Part shown: positions 37,560 to 50,100 of the stretch, piece by piece
Layout of the letters: each line of letters starts with the position of its first letter
Numbering within the stretch: the stretch's first letter is position 1
Source: Dallia pectoralis
Taxonomy: Eukaryota; Chordata; Actinopteri; Esociformes; Umbridae
Direction: 5' to 3'
NCBI GenBank assembly: GCA_029465975.1
Contig: CM055745.1
Span: forward strand, 12,466,683 to 12,530,682
Length of the DNA: 64,000 nucleotides
Made by a program: the position numbers and the translations under genes
Notes under the pieces: generated by a model
Told to the model about the DNA's origin: nothing
Database searches by the model: none
Seen by the model: the letters and a program-made list of their open reading frames with translations, nothing else

Positions 37560-37985
37560 TCTAGTTATTCTGGTTTGTTGGCTTAAAATGTGTGTGCCAC
37601 CATTTTCAAATTGTGACACAGATCAGTGGGATAAAGACTGGGCAACTTTTTGACCTTTTTGTTCTTGAGAAACTTCAATGTTACTTTGGCTTGTGCTTTG
37701 GGATCATTGTCCTGCTGTTCCACACAAGGTGTTTCTATAGTTGAATCTTTTTTGGCAGTGCTTGGATGAGTGATGCAACTTGCACTTTCTGGTTATTGAT
37801 CCAACTATGCTCCCGGGAATAAAAAAAGTTGTATCCCCAACATCGGCAAAATGCGCTTCGGTGTAAATTTTTCTTCAGATTCAAAGTCTAACAATTGGTC
37901 CTTTAACAGTATTGTTGTCTATGTGCTATTTGTATGGTCAGAAATGGTCAGGGTTTTTAGTACTTTTGCAAGTCATTGTATTTTG
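37560..37985 (-). mobile_element. Degenerate Tc1-like transposon with transposase remnant
   Basis: On the - strand 37681-37717 encodes QQDNDPKAQAKV, the hallmark around the second catalytic Asp of Tc1 transposases. Flanking text (TTTTTGTTCTTGAGAAACTT) fits the same region. The frame is broken and the ends are not clear. Confidence 0.75.
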
Positions 37986-38659
37986 AGGAGAAAATTAAAC
38001 AAAATGCATACAATTCAGTTCTAATAAAAGATAACACTGGAAAATATTATGTATTATAAGGAAATTAAGCATGAAATAACTTGGATATTGACATGTGAGG
38101 AAAGAACATCATAATGCAGCACTTATTCTAGAATTAGAAAAAAACATTTTTAAGTATTCACTTATTTGTTTATATTTATTTTTCAGCGTGTGGTATTTAA
38201 ATATTTATTCATTTATATATTCATTTATTTATATATTCTATTTTGAGTTATTGGGTCGTACGTATCATCCATGCTTCAGTTTTCTTTAATCAGAGGAATC
38301 CTAACCATCTAGCATCAAGTTGTAAAAAAACAGAGTACGAAGACCTGCCAAAATTGTTTCAATCACTCTCAAGTGCAACATTTAAAAAAAAAAGTGCTTA
38401 TTTTCAGGGTTTTACTGTCAACATGAAACCACCCCTGAGACGACTAGTGGTGAGGGCACAGATGTCCTCCCATTTCGTACCTTATGTTTAACACCACAAA
38501 GCCCCTGTAGTTCTAACTACAGCTTGGAATATAGTGTCTTTATGAAATGGAATAAACTACAAGAAGACGTGGGTAGAATGCTGCTTTGGTATCTTTGGTG
38601 GCTTTGATATGACTGATGACAATGAGATCTGAGTCATCATAACACTTAGATTACGCACT

Positions 38660-40215
38660 TGGTCCCTGGTTTTTATGGCCAAAGAATCCAGTTCTTTCCT
38701 AATATTAGTTCCTCAATTATTATAGATAATATATTATAATATAATAGTAATAGCATAATAAGGTCCGTTCCATTTTGGTTTAATTGTAGAGAATTATGGT
38801 TCCTCTCGACAGTTATGCGCTCTATACAGTGACACAGTGAGTCTATTGAGCGGCAGTCATATGGTTTGAGAGCAATCAATATCTGAAGATCATCTGCATA
38901 ACTATGGTAGTTAATGTTGTTGTTATGTAGAATTTGGCCCAGAGGTAGCATATAGAGATTGAACAGAAGTGGTCCGAGAACCGATCCGTGGGGAATTCCA
39001 CATGTCATAGCCGATTTATCAGATTCATGTTTGCCAATGGTGACAATGTAACTCTGCCCATCTAAAAAAGACCTGAAACAATTAAGTCTGTCCCGGAGAG
39101 TCCTACAGAATTTTCCAGCCTTTCCAGAGTGTCACAAACCCTCTTTTGTGACCTGGCTTTGGGCTATTAGAATTTGCTGTTGTGTGTGTTTGTCTCTCCC
39201 TGGTGGATGGTGGCTCGATTCTCAAGACTCCCTGATCTGTTTCCCTGCACACCGATTCCGGATTACTCATCGCTCACACCTGGACCTGATCTCCTATCAC
39301 AGGAGGTATTTAAGAGACAACCAGACCTTCAGTCCTTTCCAGATCGCTAAGTCACACGAGTATGTTCATTGAGTTGCCAGTTCTGTACTGATTCCTGCGT
39401 CAGCCTGTCAGCTAGTATTTGTTTTCAGTATTACTTATCCTTTGCTTTCCTTCTCTTCGGGAATACCCGTCACCTATAACTCACTGTCATTCACCTGGAT
39501 CCGGAATTATCACCTTAGCGCTGGGAGACCTCACGATTGGGAACTACGGACCTGCCACTTCAGTCATCTGCCTTCACCTGCCACAACTCTCTGGATCTAA
39601 TCTTACAATAAACCATACTATTATACTTGTCACCTGCGTCCAATCTGCTTTTGGGTTCAATCTTGCCAGATTCCTGACACAGAGGTGTTATATGATCTAC
39701 AGTGTCAAATGCAGCACTAAGATCTAATAGAACCAGAACTGTCACTTTTTTGGAATCAGTATTCAGTCGTCATTTAATACTTTGATCAGAGCCGTTTCAG
39801 TACTATGGTGAGGTCGGAAGTCAGAAATTTGAAACCGCTTGAGTTCACAAAATTGCTGAGGTGATTGAAGACCACCTTCTCAATAATCTTGGCTATGAAA
39901 GGTATATTTGATACAGGTCTGTAGTTGTTCAAAATAGATGCATCCAGTTGTTCTCATTTTAATAGAGGCTTAATGGCAGCTTTTTTAGTGACGTTGGAAA
40001 AATCCGTGATTGCACAGAGCTATTTACTACTTGCTGCAGATCTATTGTTATGGAGTTGGAAATAGTTTTTATAAAGTCTGATGGTAGTGTGTCAAAACAA
40101 CACGTGGAAGCTTTAAGATGTCCCACTGTTTCTTCTAGGGTCAGTTCTAATAAATTGTGACATAACAGCCAAGTTATTTCTTTGTGGTTGTTGTGGCGAT
40201 ACAGAGTCATTGTTT
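38660..40215 (-). mobile_element. L2/Rex1-like non-LTR retrotransposon fragment, interrupted by a solo LTR
   Basis: Reading leftward on the - strand: an RT N-terminal block (LPSDFIKTISNS…VNSSVQSRIFPTSLKK), NYRPVSNIPFIAKIIEKVV (about 39870-39935), LVLLDLSAAFDTVDH, GIPHGSVLGPLLFNLYMLPL (about 38945-39005) and the YADD catalytic box (38883-38910). The frame is broken in several places, and the 5' and 3' ends of the element are missing. It is inactive. Confidence 0.88.
39130..39679 (+). mobile_element. Solo LTR, Gypsy-like, 550 bp, inserted in the LINE, target duplication CAGAG
   Basis: It begins TGTCACAAACCCTC and ends GATTCCTGACA. CAGAG flanks both sides (39125-39129, 39680-39684). AATAAA lies at about 39606. 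It interrupts the reverse-transcriptase frame of the LINE between the D-T-V-D-H block and the downstream part, so it is younger than the LINE copy. Confidence 0.88.
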
Positions 40216-40299
40216 GACTGGGTAGTTATGATGGTCTGTCTAATACGTTGGAATTTTTTACTGAAGAAACAAGCAAATGTATTTCTATGTATTTATAGA

Positions 40300-41035
40300 G
40301 ACTCCGACCTCGGATCCGGATGTAGTTATGTGGCTGGTGGAGGCTCCGACCTCGGGTCAGGATGTAGTGATGGGGCTGGTGGAGGCTCCGACCTCGGTTC
40401 AGGACCTCGGGTCAGGATGTAGTAATGGGGCTGGTGGAGGCTCAGACCTCGGGTCAGGATGTAGTGATGTGGCTGGTGGAGGCTCCGACCTCGGTTCAGG
40501 ACCTCGGGTCAGGATGTAGTAATGGGGCTGGTGGAGGCTCAGACCTCGGTTCAGGACCTCGGGTCAGGATGTAGTAATGGGGCTGGTGGAGGCTCAGACC
40601 TCGGGTCAGGATGTAGTGATGTGGCTGGTGGAGGCTCAGACCTCGGTTCAGGACCTCGGGTCAGGATGTTGTGATGGGGCTGGTGGAGGCTCAGACCTCG
40701 GTTCAGGACCTCGGGTCAGGATGTAGTGATGTGGCTGGTGGAGGCTCAGACCTCGGGTCAGGATGTAGTGATGGGGCTGGTGGAGGCTCCGACCTCGGTT
40801 CAGGACCTCGGGTCAGGATGTAGTGATGGGGCTGGTGAAGGCTCAGACCTCGGGTCAGGATGTAGTGATGGGGCTGGTGGAGGCTCAGACCTCGGGTCAG
40901 GATGTAGTGATGGAGCTGGTGGAGGCTCAGACCTCGGGTCAGGATGTAGTGATGGGGCTGGTGGAGGCTCAGACCTCGGTTCAAGACCTCGGGTCAGGAT
41001 GTAGTGATGGGGCTGGTGGAGGCTCCGACCAAGAT
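40300..41035 (+). repeat. 42/57-bp minisatellite, about 16 copies
   Basis: The unit has GATGGGGCTGGTGGAGGCTC, AGACCTCGGGTCAGGATGTA and GT. Longer units carry an extra GGTTCAGGACCTCGG. Both lengths are multiples of three, giving long but meaningless open frames. Confidence 0.95.
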
Positions 41036-41039
41036 TACA

Positions 41040-41410
41040 CTCAGAGGTCTGGGTCCAATCGCGGTAAGCAATGTATTTATTGAATTAAACAACAGTAGAC
41101 AGAAGAATGGTCAGACAGGCGTGGGTCGATAACAGGAGATCTGAGGCAGAACACGGTACCAGAGGATCAGGCGAAGACGAGGTCAGAAAGGCAGACAGGT
41201 AGTGGATAACAGGTGTCACTGGTAGGTACAGAACAGAGTTAGGCAGACATGGAGAAACAAACAGGCTAGGGACTGGTACACAGAATATCTTAATAGGAGT
41301 CAATAACAGGTGTCACTGGTAGGTACAGAACAGAGTTAGGCAGACAGGGAGAAACAAACAGGCTATTGACTGGTACACAGAATATCTTAATAGGAGTTTT
41401 CATAAACGCT
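41040..41410 (-). repeat. Probable LTR-derived fragment with internal duplication
   Basis: GGTAAGCAATGTATTTATTG and AACAGGAGATCTGAGGCAGA resemble the end of Gypsy-type LTR elements in reverse. About 100 bp (GTGTCACTGGTAGGTACAGA … AATATCTTAATAGGAGT) is duplicated in tandem at 41213-41297 and 41310-41397. Confidence 0.45.
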
Positions 41411-41939
41411 AAGCAAGTGTAGCGCTCCCCTCAATATGTACGTTAATGAGGGCAGGGCTTTTGAGTTCTTTTAATGTATTTATCAAATGTGTTTTAACCC
41501 TGAATAACTCAGTTTTAAATATTATCTTGGATCACTCTTTTAATGTACACACATGAAATGTTTTTTTAACCTTCCTATGAATTCACCTTTCTTAAGTAAT
41601 AGTTTTAACAAAGATTTTTAACCATAAGTGTCTTTATATGTCTCTCTCAGAATAAAATGATAACCTCTTTCCAGGTAAGTACTAAAGTAACACAACACAC
41701 AAGGTTTTAGAAAAATATATCTCAATTATTTACTCAATAAAGAAATTATTATCTCCAATGAAATAAGAAAATGAAACAAGGATATGGTTATTCTTTTTTA
41801 AACCTTCAACATAAAATGTCACTCTTTTTCTTAAAAAGGAAAATACTGTCAATACTGTACCATAAATGCAGACAACAATTTAAACCCTATTAACCTTCAA
41901 AGGAATTATTTCAGAAAAACTCAATGTAAATGTACCGTT
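41411..41939. other. Intergenic, AT-rich, nothing recognised
   Basis: AT-rich unique sequence lying between the LTR fragment and the 42-bp array. Confidence 0.5.
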
Positions 41940-43025
41940 GTAAATGAACTCTGTGACAGGGGCATAAGTCATATGTCATTTACATATCTGTCATTTCTTA
42001 TGCCCCTGTCACAGAGTTCATTTACAGATCTGTCATTTCTTATGCCCCTGTCACAGAGTTCATTTACAGATCTGTCATTTCTTATGCCCCTGTCACAGAG
42101 TTCATTTACAGATCTGTCATTTCTTATGCCCCTGTCACAGAGTTCATTTACAGATCTGTCATTTCTTATGCCCCTGTCACAGACTTTATTTACATATCTG
42201 TCATTTATTATGCCCCTGTCACAGAGTTAATTTACATATCTGTAATTTATTATGCCCCTGTCACAGAGTTCATTTACATATCTGTCATTTCTTATGCCCC
42301 TGTCACAGAGTTTATTTACAGATCTGTCATTTCTTATGCCCCTGTCACAGAGTTTATTTACAGATCTGTCATTTCTTATGCCCCTGTCACAGAGTTCATT
42401 TACAGATCTGTCATTTCTTATGCCCCTGTCACAGAGTTTATTTACATATCTGTCATTTATTATGCCCCTGTCACAGAGTTCATTTACAGATCTGTCATTT
42501 CTTATGCCCCTGTCACAGAGTTCATTTACAGATCTGTCATTTCTTATGCCCCTGTCACAGAGTTCATTTACAGATCTGTCATTTATTATGCCCCTGTCAC
42601 AGAGTTAATTTACAGATCTGTCATTTATTATGCCCCTGTCACAGAGTTCATTTACAGATCTGTCATTTCTTATGCCCCTGTCACAGAGTTCATTTACATA
42701 TCTGTCATTTCTTATGCCCCTGTCACAGAGTTCATTTACATATCTGTCATTTCTTATGCCCCTATCACAGAGTTCATTTACATATCTGTCATTTCTTATG
42801 CCCCTGTCACAGAGTTCATTTACAGATCTGTCATTTATTATGCCCCTGTCACAGAGTTCATTTACATATCTGTCATTTATTATGCCCCTGTCACAGAGTT
42901 CATTTACATATCTGTCATTTCTTATGCCCCTGTCACAGAGTTCATTTACATATCTGTCATTTCTTATGCCCCTGTCACAGAGTTCATTTACATATCTGTC
43001 ATTTCTTATGCCCCTGTCACAGAGA
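41940..43025 (+). repeat. 42-bp minisatellite, about 25 copies, with an inverted unit at its left edge
   Basis: The unit has TTCATTTACAGATCTGTCAT and TTCTTATGCCCCTGTCACAG. Variants ACATAT/ACAGAT and TTATTA/TTCTTA occur. 41940-41968 is the exact reverse complement of 41997-42025 (29 bp), so the array starts with a palindrome. Confidence 0.97.
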
Positions 43026-43029
43026 ATAT

Positions 43030-43505
43030 TGGCATAAGGATGCTCATCCACATCCATGTAACAGCATATTAACATGGATGAGGTTGTCTTCAACTTCAAC
43101 AACACCCGACACGGCGCTTGTGTTCCATAGTCCGGGTCGTCGAGATTCCTGGGATATTGGGCACAGCGTACGTTTTCACTGGGCTGTTCCTGTTACAAAC
43201 TCGTTTTCCAACCGTCCACAGTCCAGTTGTGCGCCTTTCCCCATGTTGACCATTCCTAAAATCCATTGAGGATTTGTTTTCTATGTGTTGCTGGAAAGTG
43301 TATGATATGGTGACAAAGACGCTGCCTCCGTCCAAGGTTAGATACAACACTCTAGGAGATTATTGGGCTATAGAGCATTGTGGCCAGTTCCAACTGGAGC
43401 AGTGATGCAGCTAGGCTGTTTCTTTTGGTTTTCCTTTTAGTCCAAGTTATAATGAGAAACACTGGATTTTGTGTTGTTAAACATACAATGCAAAATAGTT
43501 CCTCA
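43030..43505. other. Intergenic between two arrays
   Basis: Unique sequence. A small inverted repeat, CATCCATGTTAATATG-like, lies around 43050-43080. No gene. Confidence 0.45.
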
Positions 43506-43514
43506 CACTGGGTA

Positions 43515-45690
43515 TCTGTACTTTGACAGCTGCTGGTGTAAAAAGGGCTTTATAAAATATATGTGATTCATTATTATGTGTCATTGCTATTTGTTCATAT
43601 TTACCTGGGATGCCAGTGATTCTGAAGGGCTCTATTAAATATATGTGATTCATTATTATGTGTCATTGCAATTTGTTCATATTTACCTGGGATGCCAGTA
43701 ATTCTGAAGGACTCTATTAAATATATGTGATTCATTATTATGTGTCATTGCTATTTGTTCATATTTACCTGGGATGCCAGTAATTCTGAAGGACTCTATT
43801 AAATATATGTGATTCATTATTATGTGTCATTGCTATTTGTTTATATTTACCTGGGATGCCAGTAATTCTGAAGGACTCTATTAAATATATGTGATTCATT
43901 ATTATGTGTCATTGCTATTTGTTTATATTTACCTGGGATGCCAGTGATTCAGAAGGGCTCTATTAAATATATGTGATTCATTAATATGTGCCTTTGCTAT
44001 TTGTTTATATTTACCTGGGGTGCCAGTGATTCAGAAGGACTCTATTAAATATATGTGATTCATTATTATGTGTCATTGCTATTTGTTCATATTTACCTGG
44101 GATGCCAGTAATTCTGAAGGACTCTATTAAATATATGTGATTCATTAATATGTGTCATTGCTATTTGTTCATATTTACCTGGGATGCCAGTAATTCTGAA
44201 GGACTCTATTAAATATATGTGATTCATTATTATGTGTCATTGCTATTTGTTCATATTTACCTGGGATGCCAGTGATTCAGAAGGGCTCTATTAAATATAT
44301 GTGATTCATTATTATGTGTCATTGCTATTTGTTCATATTTACCTGGGATGCCAGTGATTCAGAAGGGCTCTATTAAATATATGTGATTCATTAATATGTG
44401 TCATTGCTATTTGTTTATATTTAGCTGGGATGCCAGTAATTCTGAAGGACTCTATTAAATATATGTGATTCATTATTATGTGTCATTGCTATTTGTTTAT
44501 ATTTACCTGGGATGCCAGTGATTCAGAAGGGCTCTATTAAATATATGTGATTCATTAATATGTGTCATTGCTATTTGTTCATATTTACCTGGGATGCCAG
44601 TGATTCAGAAGGGCTCTATTAAATATATGTGATTCATTAATATGTGTCATTGCTATTTGTTCATATTTACCTGGGATGCCAGTGATTCAGAAGGGCTCTA
44701 TTAAATATATGTGATTCATTATTATGTGTCATTGCTATTTGTTTATATTTACCTGGGATGCCAGTGATTCAGATGGGCTCTATTAAATATATGTGATTCA
44801 TTATTATGTGTCATTGCTATTTGTTTATATTTACCTGGGATGCCAGTAATTCTGAAGGGCTCTATTAAATATATGTGATTCATTAATATGTGTCATTGCT
44901 ATTTGTTCATATTTACCTGGGATGCCAGTAATTCTGAAGGACTCTATTAAATATATGTGATTCATTAATATGTGTCTTTGCTATTTGTTTATATTTACCT
45001 GGGGTGCCAGTGATTCAGAAGGGCTCTATTAAATATATGTGATTCATTATTATGTGTCATTGCTATTTGTTCATATTTACCTGGGATGCCAGTAATTCTG
45101 AAGGACTCTATTAAATATATGTGATTCATTAATATGTGTCATTGCTATTTGTTCATATTTACCTGGGATGCCAGTAATTCTGAAGGACTCTATTAAATAT
45201 ATGTGATTCATTATTATGTGTCATTGCTATTTGTTCATATTTACCTGGGGTGCCAGTGATTCTGAAGGACTCTATTAAATATATGTGATTCATTATTATG
45301 TGTCATTGCTATTTGTTTATATTTACCTGGGGTGCCAGTGATTCTGAAGGGCTCTATTAAATATATGTGATTCATTAATATGTGTCATTGCTATTTGTTC
45401 ATATTTACCTGGGATGCCAGTAATTCTGAAGGACTCTATTAAATATATGTGATTCATTAATATGTGTCATTGCTATTTGTTCATATTTACCTGGGATGCC
45501 AGTAATTCTGAAGGACTCTATTAAATATATGTGATTCATTAATATGTGTCATTGCTATTTGTTCATATTTACCTGGGATGCCAGTAATTCTGAAGGGCTC
45601 TATTAAATATATGTGATTCATTATTATGTGTCATTGCTATTTGTTCATATTTACCTGGGATGCCAGTGATTCTGAAGGGCTCTATGTGGG
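43515..45690 (+). repeat. 82-bp minisatellite, about 26 copies, seeded on a dispersed-repeat tail
   Basis: Units carry CTCTATTAAATATATGTGAT, TCATTATTATGTGTCATTGC and TTACCTGGGATGCCAGTGAT. The first, diverged unit reads TGTAAAAAGGGCTTTATAAA, the tail of the dispersed fish repeat seen at 1590-1795. Co-segregating variants (TTCAGAAGGG vs TTCTGAAGGA; ATTATTATG vs ATTAATATG) mark sub-blocks. Confidence 0.95.
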
Positions 45691-45694
45691 CCAC

Positions 45695-46779
45695 CTTTGC
45701 ATCATGTTTGTGTTGTCATAACAGAGGTGCTGGGGCTAAACCGTGGCCCAATGTAACATCTGAGTCAGAATATTTTATGAACAAGGCAACTCGGGGTCAG
45801 AGGCGTAGGAGGCAACGGATGAAAAAAAAATAGCTAACAGAATGTGTCATTTTTAAAAGCAATATTAATTTAGTATTTTATGGATTATTTTGAGAACCAC
45901 TCGTTTTAGAGTTTGTTTTATAATACGGTTGTATGGTATGTTGTAATGTTATGTTATCCACTCTCTCATTTTTAAATGTATAATCAGTTGTATTATGAGA
46001 TAAACAACCAAAGGATTTGTGTGCTCTTTAACAAAAAAGGTATTTTCCCGAAACGATACACGTGATTGACCTATACACGCTTTAAATCATTCTGGGCTCA
46101 AAACCAACCAGTTTAGTCATTTGGTAACTCAATAGAGGTTAAACAGTAGACAGAATAGCTGTTGTTTTTTCACACAGCCAGTTGGTGAATAATCCAGCAT
46201 GTTGGTGGTTCGTTTGTATGAGAAAACATTTAACCATTGGTAGTGTTACCTTAGCAGTGTGGTATTACTATGTTGTTTTCAGAGTGCCAGACTTATTTAG
46301 GGGGAATTTTTGATGACATCAACCACCAATGACAAAAAAGCTATTGTTCTTAAATATGTACACTGAATTATTTGTGAATTACATATCCCTAGTCCGAACG
46401 AATATCCTTGTTTGCACATCCCAACATCGAGATATAATGTATTATTTAAATTTTACATCACTGAGACATGATGTATGTAATAAATACTTTGGATGCGCTG
46501 AGACTATTGATGAACTCGTCCAGATGACACTAGTTGGTGTCAGTCTATTACAACCATACCACTGAACAGAGGATGCAGAATGACATTTACTCTCACGAGA
46601 GACCCAAAGTGCCCGAAAACAAAGTCTATGACAGCTAGAACTCCAATCTTCCAATCGGATCGTCTCTAAAATCCACTAATGATAACCTAGCAACAAAGAC
46701 ATCTAAACATGTTATGTTATTTGTGCTTTGTTAAGGCTTTGCTCTAGTGTCTGAAAATAAAATGGTTAATGTGTAACGC
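45695..46779. other. Upstream flank of the kinase gene, nothing recognised
   Basis: Unique AT-rich sequence. A 78-codon frame at 46329-46565 has no recognisable features. Confidence 0.5.
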
Positions 46780-47062
46780 CCGTAAAAAAACCTCAATCCG
46801 AAGGTTTGGGATTGCCCTGTCCGAACATTGCCCCGGGAAAAGCCAGCTGGCGTGGAATCTTTGTGAACACAAAGCTTGACAGATAGGTGACGCTGTGTTG
46901 CACTTGTAATGACAGGTTGACTGTGCATTGACTTAATTGGACAACACACTGGGCACTCACTACTACCGCTTGGTTGATACACTACTGAACTAGATTAGGC
47001 TTACAACCACTGAGCGAATTTCAGACCCTGACCGTGCTGAGCTGTTCGCCTGCTGAGTGATC
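46780..47062 (+). promoter_or_regulatory. Presumed promoter/5' UTR region of the ethanolamine kinase-like gene
   Basis: This is placed only by position upstream of the start codon. The region is locally more GC-rich than its flanks and has no array in it. I see no clear TATA box or initiator that decides a start site. Confidence 0.25.
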
Positions 47063-47194
47063 ATGGATGTTGGAGCCAGGGGTCAGCTTCTGCACCTAGA
47101 TGTCTGTGTGGACGAGACCACGTCTTGCGGCGGAGTCCTGGAGCTCCTCAGAAGACTACGGCCCCATTGGAAACCAGAGGACATCAAGATGAAG
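47063..47194 (+). CDS. ethanolamine kinase-like exon 1 with start codon
   Basis: The ATG has A at -3 and G at +4, and an in-frame TGA at 47054-47056 lies just upstream, which fixes this as the first possible start on this exon. The 44 codons run MDVGARGQLLHLDVCVDETT and end RPHWKPEDIKMK. The exon ends AAG|GCAAGT, a GC-type donor: only this junction gives phase 0, as exon 2 requires, and leads directly into the family's F-T-x-G-I-T-N. A GT donor at 47213 would give the wrong phase. Confidence 0.85.
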
Positions 47195-50100
47195 GCAAGT
47201 GATTGGGATGGAGGTATCATTGCAAAGTTGGCACATCAGTACAACAGTAGACGGAAATTGACAGAACGTGAACAAGTATATCATAACAGCTTTATTTTAT
47301 GCAGTGATTTTGGTTTAACAACATTTTAAGTAACTATATGTGACAAGTGGTCTAGTTTTCCCTTGAGAAGCTACTTATTTAGCATAAAATCTTCAACATG
47401 TTTAATTAAGATTCCTTTTAAACCTCAACCAGACAACTTCTCAACCAGACAACTTCTGTCGTTAGCATTTACATCAAAGAAACCATACATATCACAATAG
47501 AAAAATGTCTGTCCTCTACGATCTTAGTTTGTCTTAAGGGCATCACTCTATTGGTGAGTGCAAACAGTGGGCCAATCTCCCAGAGAAATAGGGTCTGTGT
47601 TTGTCCTGGTCACAATGGAGAGACACAGTGACCTCTCCATCTAGTTTAAGCACACAATGAATAAAAGCTTGGCTAACCCCCAGAGTTCTGGTTCACATAT
47701 TGTGTCTGTCGGCATGTGCGGACAAAAAAGATACAATCCTCGATCATTTGGACAAAGCCGATCAGAATGAAGGTGTACGTGTACTAGATTAGAATAAAGG
47801 TGTGCGTGTACTAGATCAGAATAAAGGTGTGCGTGTACTAGATCCGAATAACGGTGTACCTGTACTAGATCAGAATAAAGGTGTACGTGTACTAGATCAG
47901 AATAAAGGTGTACGTGTACTAGATCAGAATAAAGGTGTACGTGTACTAGATCAGAATAAAGGTGTACGTGTACTAGATCAGAATAAAGGTGTACGTGTAC
48001 TAGATTAGAATAAAGGTGTACTAGATCAGAATAAAGGTGTGCGTGTACTAGATCAGAATAAAGGTGTGCGTGTACTAGATCAGAATAAATACGTGTACTA
48101 GATCAGAATAAAGGTGCGTGTACTAGATCAGAATAAAGGTGTACGTGTACTAGATCAGAATAAAGGTGTACGTGTACTAGATCAGAATAAAGGTGTACGT
48201 GTACTAGATCAGAATAAAGGTGTACGTGTACTAGATCAGAATAAAGGTGTACGTGTACTAGATCAGAATAAAGGTGTACGTGTACTAGATCAGAATAAAG
48301 GTGTACGTGTACTAGATCAGAATAAAGGTGTACGTGTACTAGATCAGAATAAAGGTGTACGTGTACTAGATCAGAATAAAGGTGTACGTGTACTAGATCA
48401 GAATAAAGGTGTACGTGTACTAGATCAGAATAAAGGTGTACGTGTACTAGATCAGAATAAAGGTGTACGTGTACTAGATCAGAATAAAGGTGTACGTGTA
48501 CTAGATCAGAATAAAGGTGTACGTGTACTAGATCAGAATAAAGGTGTACGTGTACTAGATCAGAATAAAGGTGTACGTGTACTAGATCAGAATAAAGGTG
48601 TGCGTGTACTAGATCAGAATAAAGGTGTACGTGTACTAGATCAGAATAAAGATGTACGTGTACTAGATCAGAATAAAGGTGTACGTGTACTAGATCAGAA
48701 TAAAGGTGTACGTGTACTAGATCAGAATAAAGGTGTACGTGTACTAGATCAGAATAAAGGTGTACGTGTACTAGATCAGAATAAAGGTGTATGTGTACTA
48801 GATCAGAATAAAGGTGTACGTGTACTAGATCAGAATAAGGTGTGTACGTGTACTAGATCAGAATAAAGGTGTACGTGTACTAGATCAGAATAAAGGTGTA
48901 CGTGTACTAGATCAGAATAAAGGTGTACGTGTACTAGATCAGAATAAAGGTGTACGTGTACTAGATCAGAATAAAGGTGTACGTGTACTAGATCAGAATA
49001 AAGGTGTACAGTGTACTAGATCAGAATAAAGGTGTACGTGTACTAGATCAGAATAAAGGTGTACGTGTACTAGATCAGAATAAGAATGTATGTGTACTAG
49101 ATCAGAATAAAGGTGTACGTGTACTAGATCAGAATAAAACGTGTACTAGATCAGAATAAAGGTGTGTACTAGATCAGAATGTACTAGATCAGAATAAAGG
49201 TGTACGTGTACTAGATCAGAATAAAGGTGTACGTGTACTAGATCAGAATAAAGGTGTACGTGTACTAGATCAGAATAAAGGTGTACGTGTACTAGATCAG
49301 AATAAAAAGGTCAGTACGTGTACTAGATCAGAATAAAGGTAGATCAGACGTGTACTAGATCAGAATAAAGGTGTACGTGTACTAGATCAGAATAAAGTGT
49401 GTACGTGTACTAGATCAGAATACAGACGTGTACTAGATCAGAATAAAGGTGTAGGTGTACTAGATCAGAATAAAGGTGTACGTGTACTAGATCAGAATAA
49501 AGGTGTACGTGTACTAGTTCAGAATAAATGTACGTGTACTAGATCAGAATAAAGGTGTAGTACTAGATCAGAATAAAGGTGTACGTGTACTAGATCAGAA
49601 TAAAGGTGTACGTGTACTAGATCAGAATAAAGGTGTAGGTGTACTAGATCAGAATAAAGGTGTACATGTACTAGATCAGAATAAAGGTTGAACGTGTACT
49701 AGATCAGAATAAAGGTGTACGTGTACTAGATCAGAATAAAGTGTACTAGATCAGAATAAAGGTGTACGTGTACTAGATCAGAATAAAATGTACGTGTACT
49801 AGATCAGAATAAAGGTGTACGTGTACTAGATCAGAATAAAGGTGTACGTGTACTAGATCAGAATAAAGATCAGAAAAAAAGGTGTACGTGTACTAGATCA
49901 GAATAAAGGTGTACGTGTACTAGATCAGAATAAAGGTGTACGTGTACTAGATCAGAATAATGGTGTACTAGATCAGAATAAAGGTGTACGTGTACTAGAT
50001 CAGAATAAAGGTGTACGTGTACTAGATCAGAATAAATGTGTACGTGTACTAGATCAGAATAAAGGTGTACTTGTACTAGATCAGAATAAAGGTGTACGTG

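Noticed and set aside
38095..38491. Two overlapping small + strand frames
   Set aside because: Low-complexity AT-rich translation without family resemblance.
41973..43105. Possible CRISPR-like regular array (42-bp spacing)
   Set aside because: There are no unique spacers between repeats; it is a plain tandem minisatellite in a vertebrate genome.
48114..48866. 250-codon frame repeating VRVLDQNKG
   Set aside because: The 27-bp array has a period of nine codons; the frame is lost as soon as unit lengths vary, and no splice or start context supports it.
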